A stretch of 64,000 nt of DNA, taken from contig JAKSZT010054304.1 in NCBI GenBank assembly GCA_026826555.1, positions 36,672,683 to 36,736,682 on the forward strand, read 5' to 3'. Below are positions 25,150 to 37,831 of the stretch, piece by piece. Both the position numbers and the translations under genes were made by a program. This DNA is from Tolypeutes matacus (taxonomy: Eukaryota; Chordata; Mammalia; Cingulata; Chlamyphoridae). Below the pieces are notes generated by a model that saw only the letters and a program-made list of their open reading frames with translations, made no database searches and was not told the DNA's origin. Position 1 is the stretch's first letter, and each line of letters begins with the position of its first letter.

Positions 25150-25600
25150 CGCCTCCTTGGTTCAGAAACTCATAGTGTGTTGCTATGAGTTTGCAATAGT
25201 CTTCTTATTAGTTCTAGGTTGCTTTCATCCCATCCATCCACCACCCAGATGGCAAACTTTTCTACCATAACTTGGAATTTTTTCTCATTTCTTTAAAATT
25301 CTTAAATTATTTTCTTATATTCAATGACATGGTTCAAACTTAAAGGTCTATTATTATCCCTCACATTTCACAATCTTCATCCTCAGCAATTATGTACACT
25401 TTGTCTTCTGTGCAGCCAGTCGTATATGGCTCTCTGGATCTACATAAAGTGGTCATATTGTTTCATGTCATCACAGACACCATTTCCTTTTTCTTTGTAG
25501 GAATAATTTTCACCAGCCTTCAGTTAAGCTCTAGATTATAACATTCAGAATGTATTCCATGATATATTGTGGGGTTTTTTCATAACACCCTGTGTATACA
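25150..25600 (+). mobile_element. L2 remnant
   Basis: 'gcaatagtcttcttattagttctaggttgctttcatcccatc' and the following 'ttctcatttctttaaaattctt', 'atttcacaatcttcatcctcagc' and 'acaccatttcctttttcttt' follow the order of an old L2 (CR1-like LINE) on the sense strand. Strongly diverged. The assignment is inference. Confidence 0.4.
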
Positions 25601-25974
25601 TTTATAGTGCCAATTAACACACTGTAAATTAATTTTTAGTGTACTTGTTATCACCAAGCAACAACTTTTGGGTAAGGAACTAGTCTTACTTGGATGTGAA
25701 TTTCAAGTTCCTAACCTGAAATAAACCAGGTTATCATTAATTTAATTTGAATGAATGACAACTAGATACTGATTAGTTTTGATTTTCAACCAAATGATTG
25801 TGTGACCTGTACAGAAAAAAACCTTATTCTTCATAGAACTTGGAATCTCCCTTTCTAAAGGTTAAATTCTTAGTCAGGTAAACAGTAAGTCAATTGAAAG
25901 GTCTCAGTCCATACATGGATATGAGAAGTAGCTGAAACAAAATATCCTAGTTTTCTGGCTCTTCGCTATTGCCA
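25601..25974. other. Unassigned DNA
   Basis: No gene or clear repeat. Confidence 0.4.
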
Positions 25975-26068
25975 ATTTTGGGGGGTTTGGGTTTGGGGGG
26001 AAAAGTACTAGGGATTGAACCCAGGACCTTGTACATGAGAAGCACTTGAGCTACGTCTGTTTCCCTGC
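25975..26068 (-). mobile_element. DAS-type SINE (minus)
   Basis: The plus strand reads 'agtactagggattgaacccaggaccttgtacatgagaagcacttgagctacgtctgtttccc', the complement of a tRNA-like head with a B-box-like ggttcaatccc. The left end is G/T-rich rather than pure poly(T). Confidence 0.7.
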
Positions 26069-26285
26069 TCTAAGTCCACTTTTGATTTAGCCTCCTTTAC
26101 TTTTAATTTCTCTTTGTTAAGAGAAGGAAAATATAAAGTAAATCTAATTAAATTTGCAAACCACAATTTCTTATGCAAATTAAATATACACAAAAGCTCT
26201 AATTCATAGAATTTGTTAGCCAATGAAGTGAACCAATCTTAATTTATTATATTTTATTTTTTAAGATACTTAGATTATGCAAACT

Positions 26286-26537
26286 TCACATAAAAAATAT
26301 AGGGGATTCCCATATGCCCCGCTCCCCACACCTCCCACAATTTGCAACATTAACAACATCCTTCATTAGTGAGGTACAGTCATTGCAATTGATGAACACT
26401 TTTTGGAGCATTGCCACTAAGCATGGATTAAAATTTACATTGTAGTTTACACTCTCTCCCACACAATTCTGTAGGTTAAGGCAAGATATATAATGGCCTG
26501 CATCTGTCATTGCAATGTCATTCAGGATAATTTCCAA
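26286..26537 (-). other. Frame A in L1 3' region (83 codons)
   Basis: Open frame reading from ATG at 26537 to a stop at 26286, sense to the L1. It contains 'TDAGHYISCLNLQN', 'NYNVNFNP' and a Cys-rich end 'CTSLMKDVVNVANCGRCG'. The same frame stays open in the copies at 49985-50251 ('TDTGHLIPSHNMQN', 'CATLMKDVCVGGCGRCG') and 62319-62546 ('TDTGHYISCHNLQN', 'CTTQMKDVVSVGKCGRCR'). No known domain is recognised; the CxxC pairs could be chance. Not called as a gene. Confidence 0.4.
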
Positions 26538-26736
26538 GTCCTGAAAATGCCCCCATAATACACCTGTTTTTCTCTCTCCCTGCCCTCAGAACCTCCAGTG
26601 GCCACTGCCTCCACCTCAAAGAAATAATTTCTTCCATTGTCAGAATCACAATAATTCTATAGTAGAATACCAGTGAGTCTACTTTAGTCCATAGTTCATT
26701 TCCCAATCCTGAGGATTCTGGGATGGTGATGTCCAC
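26518..26736 (-). other. Frame B in L1 3' region (72 codons)
   Basis: Open frame just upstream of frame A, overlapping it by about 20 nt in another phase. It contains 'TIPESSGLGNELWTKVDSLV' and 'WRQWPLEVL'. The same frame is open at 57746-57961 ('TESSGFGNKLWAKVDLLVFY') and, from Met34 of the frame at 62037-62261, 'TIPESSGLENELWSKVDLLV'. No known family. Its persistence may only reflect recent common ancestry of the copies. Confidence 0.35.
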
Positions 26737-27974
26737 TCCACCTCTAACTGAGAAGGGGCTGTGAACCCATAGGGCAGATGGATGGGACTTTCTTGCTTGC
26801 AGTTGTAGACTTTCTTGGTTCCTTGGTATGTTGGTTATCCATCATCTCCTCCTTAGTTGTCCTGGGTGAGACCAGTGAACAGAAGAGTAGGTGTTCCAAC
26901 TCCATTGAGATTCAGGGCCCAACTGGCACATGGAAAACTGGAAGATTTAAGCCTCTTGGATGTACACATACCAACTCTAGTACTAATTATAGGTTCAAGT
27001 AGAAGGACAGAAGAGCCATCTGTAGGGAAACCACCTACTCTGTCACACTGGGGAGTATAAATTCCAATGTAGGGCCTACTGACAAGGCACCACACTCCTG
27101 AGCTATCTGCCCTGACTATAATGTCTGAATGTCTCCAGAGCCCTCAGGAGCCCTGTTATTTGGGGTAGTATATACTTTGGCAGTCAATGAAATCTTGCTG
27201 AGACATGCATAAGCATAACCTCTGGAATGACCTCCTGACTCACTTTGAAGTCTTAGCCATATAAACTCATTTGTCTTTACCTTTTCCCTCTGAGGGCCAA
27301 GGTCTTTTTCTAGTTGCTTTGCTAGTTGGTGTTTGGTAGTAATCCCTCAGTGCCAGGGAGGCTCATCCCTGGTAGTCATGTCCCACACTGGGGGGAAGGT
27401 AATTATTTATATACTGAGTTTGGCTTAGAGAGAGGCCACATTTGAGCAACAAGGAGGCTCCCAGAAGGCAAATCTTAGGCACCCTATAATACTAGGCTAA
27501 ATTTCAATTTCAAGAGTAATGGTTCATAAGCACAGTCATCAATATCAATGGCCTGTCAATGGACCTAGTCATTGCCCCTGTACTTCGGGAATTCTTGTTC
27601 ATCCATTAGAGAATGTGGCAGAGTTCCTCAGGATGGGAATTTGATATCCTTTGGTTATTGTGTGCCTCTCCACCCACTGTGATGATGCCCCATGAACATC
27701 TGAACACATTTATATGCCTATATGTATGCCCAGGTGAGCTTCCTCCCATATATCCCCCATCACTGACACCCCAAACCAATGATCCCCCCGGCCACAACTG
27801 TAATCCTTCTGTGATCCAAAACTTCTTCAAAAATGAAGCCAATAAAGTAACCAAATACAACTAATAAGAAAATGAAATAATAATGATAGTTTTAAAAATA
27901 AGAAATAAAATACAAAAAATTTTAATAAATAAAAATCAAAATTTGGTTATAAAAATAATGAAAAAATATTTTTA

Positions 27975-28955
27975 AAAAATTTTTGACATTATTTCTTTCA
28001 TCACTGAAAGATCTGTCCTGTATGCACAATGACATTTTTGAATGTTTATTGCCCTGTGTCTTACTTTTTCATTTTGTCCTCAGAGTTTTTTGTTACAGAA
28101 AAGTCACATACCATATACAGGGGACTCCCATATATTCAACATCCTCTCCCTTTTCCCCCTTCCCCTATTAATAACATTTTATATGTGGATGGTACATTTG
28201 TAATAACTAATGTACAAATATTGAAACAGAGCTACCAACCATGGTAAGTGGTTTACATTATGGTTTATATTTTGCACCATACACTTTTTATCAACTTTGA
28301 TGCAATTCAACATGGCCTGTATCTGTCACAGCAAGATCATGTAGAACACTTCCATTACCCCCAAAATGCTCCCTGTTCCATCTATTCTATTCCTCTTTCC
28401 CCCATTCCTCAGGACCCATGGTAACCACCAGGCTTCACTCCTTGAAGGACAAGATTCATAGTTACTTGCAACAACACTTAAGGCTTGACACACTGGTCTG
28501 TATACCCCTATTAGGCACCATCTAAGCTTTTAAGAGACTCCGACCCCTCTATTTGAGAATGTAGCAGGCCTCAACAGGATGGGAGTCCACCACCTTGACG
28601 CTCTTTATGTGGGTCTCCACTCACTGATATAACACCGTATGGCAAAATGAACACTCACACACTCCCTAGAAGTCTGCCCAGGTGCTCCCTGTCCCCAATG
28701 GCCCCCACATCCAACATCCCAAACCAATAACCTTTACTTGCCATATTGTCAAAAGAGCATTCCCAACATTGTAGTTTCAACCGTGTACCCGCTAATCCTC
28801 AGTGTTCACGTGCTCCCTTCAGCGACCCTTCCCCCATTTCCATGGACAGTCCAACCCACCCTCCCCACTCCACACCTCCCTGGCAAACCAGCACCACCCA
28901 ACCCAACAGTATCATTGCACCACTGTCATGCCCCTCCACTGTAGAATTACACACT
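27975..28955 (-). other. L1 3' UTR
   Basis: C-rich on the plus strand in its upstream half ('ccaacccaccctccccactccacacctccc' type sequence near 28850), a known trait of L1 3' UTR (G-rich on the sense strand). The downstream half is homologous to the copy at 26245-26900. Plus-strand frames at 28738-29078 are shadows. Confidence 0.7.
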
Positions 28956-31900
28956 TCACCTTATATATTTTGCCCATACGGGTGTTGGCTCACAAGCTTC
29001 TCCCTTTCTATTTCCTATAAATCTATCTTCCAGACTCAAGCTCTGTGTCTGCTCAACTTGCTTAATTCCTATCAGTGAGATCATGTAAGATTTGTCCTTC
29101 AGTGCCTGGCTTGCTTCACTCCACATAAAGTCCTCTAGGTTCATCCATGTTACCTTGTATGTTAATACTGTATTCCATCTTACAGCTGAGTAGTATTCCA
29201 TTGTATGTATATTCCACAATTTGTTTATCCATTCATTTGTTGAAGGACATTTGGATTGATTCCAACTTTTGGCAATGGTGAATAATGTCGCTATGAACAT
29301 TGGTGTTTGTATATCTGTTCATGTCCCTACTTTCAGTTCTTTCACTCAGCAGTGGAATTGGTGGATTGTATGACAGTTTTATATTTAGTTTTCTGAGGAA
29401 CCACCAAACTGTCCTCCACACTTGCTGCACCATTCTACATCCACACCAACAGTGGATGACGGTTCTGATTCCTCCACATCCTCTCTGACACTTGTAGTCC
29501 TCTGTTTTTTCAATAGCCACCAGTCTAATGGGTATAAATGATATCTCATTGTAGTTTTGATTTGCATTTCCGTAATAGCTAGGGATGCTGAGCATCTTTC
29601 CATGTGCTTTTTAGACATTTGTATTTCTTCCTTGGAGAAGTGTCTATTCAAATCACTTGTCCATTTTTTAAATGGGTTGTTTGTCTTTTTATTTATGATG
29701 TGTAGGATTTGTTTATATATGCTGAATATTAGGCCCCTATCAGATATGTGGTTACCAAATAGTTTTTCCCATTGAGTAGACTGCCTTTTCTTTTTCTTGA
29801 CAAACTCCTTTGAGGCACAAAAGTTTTTAATTTTGAGGAAATTCCATTTAATTATTTTTTCTTTCACTGCTCATGCTTTGGGTGTAAAGTTCATGAAACC
29901 ATTTCCTAATACAATATCCTCTAGATGCTTCCCTACATTATCTGGCAAGGTCTTTGTGGTCTTATGTCTTATATTTAGATCTTAATTAATTTAAGTTAAT
30001 TATGTTAACTTAATCTGAGTTAATTTTTGTATAAGGAGTGAGATGGTGTTCCTCTCTCAAACTTTTTTGATATGGATATCCATTTTTCTAACACCATTTG
30101 TTGAAGAGGCCATTCTTTCCTAGTTGAATGGATTTGGTTGCCTTGTGGAATATCTGTTGACTGTATATGTGAGGATCTATATTAGAACTCTCAATTCACT
30201 TCCATTGGTCAGTATGTCTATCCTTGTGCCAATACCATGCAGTTTTGACCACTGTAGCTTTGTAGTATGTTTTAAATTCAATAGTGTGATTCCTCCAATT
30301 TCATTTTTCTTTTTCAATGTGTCTTTGGCTATTCAGGACCTCTTGCCTTTCCAAATAAATTTCATAGTTTGTTTTTCCAATTCAGCAAAAATTCTGTGGT
30401 GATTTTTATTGGGATTGCATTAAATCTGTAGGTCAGTTTGGGTAGGATAGACATCTTAATGATGTTTAGTCTTCATATCCATGAACAGGGAATATTCTTC
30501 CATTTATTTAAGTCTTCTTTGATTTCATTTAACAGTGTTGTATAGTTTTCTGCATATAAGTCATTTGTATTTTTAGTTAAATTTATTCCTAGGTATTTGA
30601 TTCTTTTACTTGATAATTTAAATGGGATTATTTTCTTGATTTCCTCTTCAGATTTCTCATTATTGGTGTACAGAATTGCTACTGATTTTGCACGTTGATC
30701 TTATAGCCTGTGACTTCACTGAACTCATTTATAATTCTTAGAAGCTTTGTTGTAGATTTCTCAGGGCTTTCTAAGTATAGAATCATGTCATCTGCAAATA
30801 ATAAAATTTTTACTTCTTCCTTTCCAAATTGGATGCCTTTTATAACTTTTGCTTGCCTAAGTGTTCAAGCAAGTAGTTCTAACACAATGTTAAGTAGGAG
30901 TAGTGAAAGTGGGCATTCTTGTCTGTTTCCTGATATTAGAGGGAAAGTTTTTAGGATTTTACCATTGAATGTGATGTTAGAAGTGGGTTTTTCATATATA
31001 CCCTTTATCATGTTGAGGAAGTTTCCTTCTATTCCTATCTTTTGCATGTTTTTATCAGGAAAGGGTGCTGTATTTTGTTGAATGCTTTTTCTGCATCTAT
31101 AGACATGATCATGTGTTTTTTCCCCTTTGGATCTGTTTATGTGATTTATTACATTGGTTGATTTTCTTATGTTGAAACATCTTTGTATATCAGGGATGAA
31201 ACCCTCTTGGACATGGTGTATAATTTGCTTGATGTGTTTTTGAATAAAGTTAGCAAGTATTTTTTTGAGGATTTTAGCATTTAGGTTCATTAGAGAGATT
31301 GGTCTATAGTTTTCCTTTCTTGTGGCGTCATTATTTGGTTTTGGTATTAAGGTGATGTTGACATCATGAAATGAGTTAGGCAATGTTCCCTCCACTTATA
31401 ATTTTGGAAGAATTTAAGCAGGATTCGTGTTAGTTCTTTCTGGAATGTTTGGTAGAATTCACCTGTGAAACCATCTGGGCCTGGGTTTTTCTTAGTTGGG
31501 AAGTTTTTGATGACTAATTCTGTCTCATTACTGATTTCCAGCTTCATTCCACTGTGGTAGAGATATTATTTTGAATAATTTTGATCTTTCTGAATGAATT
31601 GAGAGCTGTTCTGTGGCCTATCATATGGTCTATCCCTCTATTGAGTGATCCATGTATACTCGAGAAGAATATATATCCTGCTGTATTTGGGTGTAATATT
31701 CTTTATATGTCTGTTAGGTCCAGGTCACCTAATGAATTATTCCAAGCCTTTCTTTCTTTATTGATTCTCCATCGAGATGTTCTGTCTAATGGTGATAATG
31801 GTGTATTAAAGTCTACCACTCTAATTGTAGAGGCATCTGTTTCTCCATTTAGTTTTTCCAGTGTTTACCTCATGTATTTTGAGGTGCCCCAGTTAGGTGT

Positions 31901-32245
31901 ATAAATGTTTATGTTTGTTCTTTCTTCTTGATAGATTACCCCTTTTTTTAATATGTAGTGTTTGTTTTTGTCTCTTACAATAGCTTTGCTTTTAAAGTCC
32001 ATTTTGTCTGATATTAGTATAGCTACTCCCACCCTTTTTTGGTTATTGTTTGCTTGTAAAATTGTTTTCCATCCATTCACTTTCAGGCTCCTTGCATCCC
32101 TGGGTTTAAGGTGGGTTTCTTATATACAGCATATAGATGGGTCATATTTCCTTATCCAGTCTGCCAATCTCTGTCTTTTGACCTGTGAGTTTAATCCATT
32201 AATATTCAATGTTATTACTGTCAAGGAATTACTTAAATTAGTCAT
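28956..32245 (-). pseudogene. L1 ORF2 (endonuclease-reverse transcriptase) remnant
   Basis: Starts at ATG 32245 (ATGACTAATTTAAGTAATTC) and ends at the stop at 28956. Domains in order: endonuclease (32245 to about 31560; 'ATILISDKMDFKSKAIVRDK'-like segment at 31865-32080), RT ('[17 protein letters not shown]' at about 31480, '[20 protein letters not shown]' at about 30870), and the C-terminal Cys-rich domain ('CQRGCGGIRTVIHCWCGCRMVQQVW', 29385-29595 region, and 'YTMEYYSAV' at about 29200; shown here only as landmarks). Length is about 3.3 kb against a usual 3.8 kb. The text jumps from the end of the endonuclease to the start of RT, so about 180 codons between them are missing. Several frameshifts. 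Confidence 0.85.
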
Positions 32246-32296
32246 ATTTTCTTTAGGCCATATGTTGTTTTATTTCTTTTTATTTTTCATTTTTTC

Positions 32297-33220
32297 TTAC
32301 ACTCTCCTCCATCTCTCTCTCTCCTGTTTTTTCCTTTCTACCTGCAGAACTCCATTTAGTATTACTTGCAGTACAGGTTTCTTATTGACATACTCTCTTA
32401 ATTTCTGTTTATCTGTGAACATTTTGAGCTCTCTCTCATTTTTGAATGCCAGGTTTGCTGGATAGAGAATTCTTGACCTGAATTTTTTTTCTATTAGCTC
32501 CTTAACTATATTGTACCACTGCCTTCTTGTCTCCATGGTTTCAGATGAGAAATCAGCACTTAATCTTATTGAACTCCCCTTGTATATGATAGTTCTCTTT
32601 TCTCTTGATCCTTTCAGTATTCTCTTTTTGTCTTGATCATTGGACAATATGATGAGTATATGTCTTGGAGTAGGCTTGTTAGGATTTATACTGTTTAGGG
32701 TACACTCCATTTTCTTGACATATACATCCATCTCCCTCAATAGAGTTGGGAAGTTTTCAGCCATTATTTCCCCCAACACTCCTTCTGTTCCCTTTCCCTT
32801 CTCTTCTCCCTCTGGGATGTCTATAATGCATTTGTTTGTGTGTTTCATGTTGCCATTCAAATCCCTATGTCCCTGATGGATTTTTTTCTATCTTTTTTTA
32901 CCAATCTGTCCTACTTTCTAATTTCAGATGTACTGTTTTCCACATTGCTGATTTTTACTGTGCCTGTTCAAATCTGCTATTATGTGCTTCCAGTGTCTTT
33001 TGATTTCTTGGATTTTGCCATTCATCACCATCATATTCATTATCTTTTCATGTGTGCTTACAATTTCTTCAGTATGTTCTTCCAGTGTCTTCTTAACATC
33101 CTTAATATCTTCCTTCACTTCATTAAATTGATTCATGATATTTGTTTGAACACCGCTGAATAGTTGTCCTATGTTCTGCATCTCCTCTTAGTTTTTAGTT
33201 TGTTCATTGGACCAAGCCAT
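32297..33220 (-). pseudogene. L1 ORF1 remnant
   Basis: Begins ATGGCTTGGTCCAATGAACA at 33220 but meets TAA at codon 11, where a CAA codon is likely ancestral. Downstream frames: 32924-33181 is a coiled-coil-like segment ('QFNEVKEDIKDVKKTLEEHT'), and 32297-32860 (187 codons) carries 'IIDIPEGEEKGKG', 'NPNKPTPRHILIILSNDQDK' and the C-terminal domain ('RLSADFSSETMETRRQW'). Order and size match L1 ORF1, a nucleic-acid chaperone that coats L1 RNA. Confidence 0.85.
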
Positions 33221-33985
33221 GTTTTCCTGTTTCCTGGCTCTCTTCCCCTTTTCCCTTGGGCACATTAGATTCCCTGTAGTCTGTCGGAGTCCTGCTAATC
33301 AGCCCCCTGTCTCTACCTCCTCTATGATGTAATTCCTCTCTTTACCTAGCCGGCTAGGTATGACAGCCTGCCTGAGGAAACCCACCTCCACTCTCCCAGT
33401 CAAGTCAGGGTCCCTTTTGATATTCAAAGGGGACCCAGCTGGCTAGACTCACCACAAAGAAATCACTCTCTACCCTCCCAGACCCCTCTTCCTCCCAGGG
33501 AATCTGCCTTCACACTCTCCTTTGGAGCCAAGAGCCAGTGGCTCCACATAGCCTATCCATCCTGAAGGCAAGGTATGTGTGATGATTCCAGCCACAGAAA
33601 CAAGCAGCCCATGATTTCCCCTGGCTTCCCTATCTGTCCAATACCCTCCTTGATGACTCAGAGCACCTTCCTATTCTATGTATATCCAAAGGAGCTGACA
33701 GGAAGGAAGACATCTGCTCTCCTCTAAGTTAGATACAATTTGCCAGTTTTACCCTCACTTAACATCTCAGGGGTGGGGGAGGGGCCAGACCTTCACTCTC
33801 CTGGGAGTTGTGAAGCAGAATCCTGGTTTGCTGTACCTCAAAGCAGGTCCCAAGGCAGCCTCTGGCTCTCTCTCCCTTGTTTCAGTGAGAGCTGAGCCTT
33901 ATCTGCCTAACCTGTCAGCCATGTTCCCACAATCCTCCAGTCTTAATTTGAAAACTCCATATGTCAATATACCAGAGCCAGCTGG
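33221..33985 (-). other. L1 5' UTR
   Basis: GC-richer block on the sense side of ORF1 with multiple 'cctccc' and 'ctctcc' motifs. This is where an internal L1 promoter is expected. A 73-codon plus-strand frame (33810-34031) is incidental. The 5' boundary is approximate; no target duplication is located. Confidence 0.6.
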
Positions 33986-36490
33986 AACGTTTAGTCTTCA
34001 TTCAATACTTGATGCAACCAAGAAGCATTAGATACTTACAATGTGCACAAATTATGGATAACAGTTAGACACGATCATCTATATTCTAGATACAGAGTAT
34101 AATAGACATTTTAAAACCAACATTTTGGTTTTTGTAAAACATCTTTTATTGCAAATAAAGATATGATTACTAAATTTCTGCTTGTTTTCTCTTCTTAATC
34201 ATTTTCCTACACAGAAATTAATCAAATCTACCACAGAAATTAATTTTATTAATCTAATTATATAATTAAGAACTATGTATATGACATGTTATAATTTTTT
34301 TTAAAAATCAATTGAATAAATAGCTTTGAGAATTTTTAGAGAATCAGAAAATACTCTTATGAAATCCAGATACATCTGGGAAATTATTTTATAACTTTGA
34401 GCCCACTCCCCTCCAGTTTTGGGTACTCAGTACAGACCTCAAATACTGGTGCAAGTGTTCTGGGACACCCGGAAGAATGCTGCACAGGGAGGCCTGGGTG
34501 GGGTTGCTCCTACCGTACAATAGGTTAGTGAGGGTTATTGTTACTGATAAGAGTATAATCCCCACTTTCATTAAGACTCTCTTGTTTTCAGCTATAGGCA
34601 CAGTAAAATTCCCCACATATAAATACAAGTTTTGTCCTTAGAGGAGTCTGATTCATCAGAGCTGCTAAGCCCTCAACCTATGGCTACCCCAGCATTCTTT
34701 CCTTGATATGATGCATTTTCTGGTCTAAAGTCCTAGGCATTGTGTTCCCATGTCATTTACTTCTTCTATCTCTGGTAGATCCTTGCCTACTCCTCCCTTA
34801 GTTTTTAACTGTTCATTTGTTTTATAAAAACTCCTGATGAACAATAAAACTAGGTCTCCATTGCACTTTAAATTCATGAAAGCATTATTCAAAATGACCA
34901 GCAAAATTATATTAAAAACTTCTGATTCTCCCTTTGTCTCAGCAGGGAAGGATCTGGTCTTAGTTTTCCAAAAGCAGAAAGGACTAATTTTTGCTTTCTA
35001 AAGAGGAGAGATATGGTCTGATGATTTCCTTCCTTAGAGAAAGATTACCTATTCTTCCTGATAAGATCCATTTTTTATTCTTTTGTTTGTTTGTTTGTTT
35101 CAAGAAATACTTAGTAATGCACTTATCATGACCACAAGCTCTTCTTGATCATACAGATACATTGGTAAAAAAACAAAAAAAACAAAAACAGAACATAAGG
35201 GGAATTTACCCCTTTGTGAGTGGAAGATAATAGAGAGGCCACCAATGAATAAACAAGGCAGTGATAGGTATACTGATAATTTCCTGTAGAAGGAGAGCAC
35301 TTATCAAAAAGATGAGGTGTTCTGCCAGCTCTGTGGGGATCTAAGATATGAATGCCAATATAAAAATATAGAGCCAATTAAGAATGCAGGAAATAGCAAA
35401 GATATAAAGCAAGCCAAGTATTCCTTTGCAATAGATGAAGAAAAGAAAGCTTTTTTAGGAGCTAGTTGACAAGGAGCAGAGGCCAGAGAAGTAGTAAGGA
35501 GCCAACAGATTAAGCACTACAAGGCAAGAAGTTTAGGTTCAATCCACCTAAAAGGGAAGTCCTTTAAGAGTTTTAAACGTGGAAGAATAAGAACTTTTTC
35601 TTGTGTTTCTATCACCCTTTATTGAGGTAGATTTTACACAGTAAAATTCATCCATTTTAAATAAATAATTCAATACATTTTGACAAATGTATCTCATCAT
35701 GTAACCACTGTGAGAGTCATGCTATATGCCATGATTACCATTTTAAGAAATCACCCTGACTGATGAACAAAGAACTAATGGATATAACTTTTAATTTGGG
35801 GATATTAGAGAATAATGTTATAGGTCTACTCAGATATTCTGATAATCCCTAATCTTGAACTAGGTATAGTTTGATGTATTATCTTTATCTCCAAGTACCT
35901 TAATATTGGTGTGTGGGGATTGGAAAATAGCCAGTGACTGATATTAAATGCACTCTAGACTGAATGAATTACAGTGTGGGACAGTCATCTGTGCTTTCAC
36001 AATTAAGTTTGCCTCTTTTGGCACACTTTACCACTGTGAATTACTAGAATTCATTTAGTTATACAATTTGAAGCTCAATGGTTCCCAAGCTAATTTGTTT
36101 TCTCTGCAGGAGTTTTTTTTTTTTTTTTTTCCCCTCCACTGTTTCCTGGGAATTGATTTGTTTAAGAGCCTATAATGATTATTTTCAGTGTTTGTATGTT
36201 ACTAGTCATTTATCAGAATGAAATCAGACATTAGAGAAGCATATTATGGAAACGACAATGGAAAAGCAAGCATCTTATTTCCTGGACTTGTCTTCTTTAG
36301 TATTATACTCTATGTGAATAGAAACAGGGAGATAATTCAAATTTATTTACTTTTTATATAGATAGTAAATATCTTTCATAAGAAAAAACTCAGCAAACAA
36401 GCAAAGTTCACTGTGTTTTTCTCCTTATGAGTAAGTTGTCAGGACATAGTTTGAGATTTAATATTTTAGTTGCCAAGAAAAATAATCATG
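33986..36490. other. Unassigned DNA
   Basis: No gene is recognised. A less AT-rich stretch at 34390-34640 contains a 79-codon minus frame with no known motif. (TTTG)n at 35082-35100 and a T-run at 36112-36131 are simple repeats. Confidence 0.4.
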
Positions 36491-37020
36491 TGTATTAGTC
36501 AGCCAAAGGGGTGCTTTGGCTTTTAGAAAGGGCATTTATTTGGCGTAGAAGCTTACAGTTACCAGACCATAAAGTATAAGTTACTTTCCTCACCAAAGTC
36601 TATTGCCAAGTGTTGGGGCCAGATGGATGCTAATGTCTTTCAAGAGTTCAGGCTTCTTTGGTTCCTCTCTTCCTGGGGCTCTATTTCTCTCTGGGCTCAG
36701 GTACTGTGCTCTGCAAAAGGCCAACTGTAGATTATCAAGTGAATGGGCTCTGTCTTTCTTCCCTGGGTTTGAATCTCTCCTAGCTCAGCTGCTCCTCTGT
36801 ATGCTTACTTTCCGGGCTCCAGCTCAAAAACTCAAACTAATTCCTGTGCCCTGTCATTCTGTGAGTCCCTGCCCACAAAGGCGGTGGGCATGCCACATCC
36901 TACTGAAGTGGCCCAATCAAAGCCCTAATCATAATTTTATCATGCCCAGGTACAGACCAGTTTTTCAAACATAATCCAATATCTATTTTTGGAATTCATC
37001 AATAATATCAAACTGCTACA
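36491..37020 (-). mobile_element. Solo LTR, ERVL/MaLR class (minus)
   Basis: A 530-bp segment, TGTATTAGTC...AACTGCTACA, flanked by a 5-bp duplication TCATG at 36486-36490 and 37021-37025, the length typical of class III ERVL/MaLR elements. The complement of AATAAA lies near the left end ('gggcatttatttgg'), so transcription orientation is minus. The 123-codon plus frame at 36603-36974 is antisense to the LTR and is not a gene. It is a different family from the LTR at 2150. Confidence 0.85.
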
Positions 37021-37204
37021 TCATGTCTTACATAGTTTCCCTCAATTTGAAGACCTTAATCACTTTAATATGTATAATATACTTTGTTCAAATATTTTGA
37101 TATAATACACTTTCATAATATCCTAAGTTAACTGAATTTTTATAAAATTATGCATAAAACAGCATTATTTATAATACTGAAGATTTGACAAAAACTCAAG
37201 CTCA

Positions 37205-37410
37205 ATTTAATTTTTGTATCAAGTATTTATTGAAGACTTAGTATATTTCAATTACTATTCAAGGTAATTGGTCACAGCAGCCAACAAACAAACAAAAACC
37301 ACATTCCTCATAGAGCTCAGATTCTAGGGAAGAAGAGAGGCAAAAGCAATATTAAATAAACATGGGATTTAATGTAAAGTAGTGGTGTTTTGAAGAAAAA
37401 TAAAACAGAA
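37205..37410 (-). mobile_element. L2 remnant
   Basis: 'caagtatttattgaagacttagtatatttcaattactattcaaggtaattgg', then 'attcctcatagagctcagattctaggg', matches the complement of the conserved L2 3' end. Diverged. Confidence 0.55.
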
Positions 37411-37640
37411 AATTGATATTTTTGAATGTCATAATAAAAACACATTAATAATAAACGCTGCATTTATAACTCCTAAATCTGAGGAGTAACATTTTCCTAT
37501 ATTATGGTTAAGAGGAATTTTATCCAGTAGGAATTGGCTGTTTCTCTATCTTATGCATAACATACATCCATTTCAATTTCAGAAGGTTGGAAAAAATGGA
37601 GAGAATTAGCTGGAGTGAGGAATACAATAGGATCTACAAT

Positions 37641-37820
37641 TTTTTTTTTAAAGATTTTATTTATTTATTCATTTATCCCCCGCTTGCTGCTTGTGCTCGC
37701 TGGGTCAGCTAACCACGCCGCACGGGCGGGCCCGCCTTCACCAGGAGGCCCCGGGAACCGAACCCGGGGCTTCCCATATGGTAAACGGGAGCCCTACTGA
37801 TTGAGCCACAGCCGCTTCCT
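37641..37820 (-). mobile_element. Young DAS SINE (minus)
   Basis: tRNA-derived SINE: on the minus strand a head with B box ggttcggttccc, a GC-rich body ('ggcgggcccgcccgtgcgg') and an (AAAT)n tail. It is bracketed by a perfect 11-bp duplication, GGATCTACAAT, at 37630-37640 and 37821-37831. It differs from the copy at 41046 by only a few substitutions, so both are young. Confidence 0.92.
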
Positions 37821-37831
37821 GGATCTACAAT

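Larger units (their letters stand above)
26245..27870 (-). mobile_element. L1 3'-region copy (minus, 5' truncated)
   Basis: Minus-strand copy of an unusually long L1 3' region. Its 3' end is at the left ('ttattttttaagatacttagatta', then 'ataggggattcccatatgcccc'). Parallel copies of parts of it occur at 49929-50290, 57480-59065 and 61777-62613, and a diverged version is the 3' UTR of the L1 at 28-34 kb ('ggggactcccatat', 'cctgtatctgtcacagcaagatcatg'). No RT sequence is present. It contains two overlapping open frames of 83 and 72 codons. It abuts, through an AT-rich spacer (27870-27975), the 3' end of the next L1. Confidence 0.75.
27975..33985 (-). mobile_element. Nearly full-length LINE-1 (minus)
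   Basis: Complete in layout from 5' UTR (about 33221-33985) through ORF1, ORF2 and a roughly 1-kb 3' UTR (27975-28955). Relative to an intact L1 it has an in-frame stop early in ORF1, several frameshifts, and an ORF2 about 0.5 kb short. It is less decayed than the plus-strand L1 at 11.6 kb; long ORF pieces remain (187, 176, 160 codons). Not active. Confidence 0.9.
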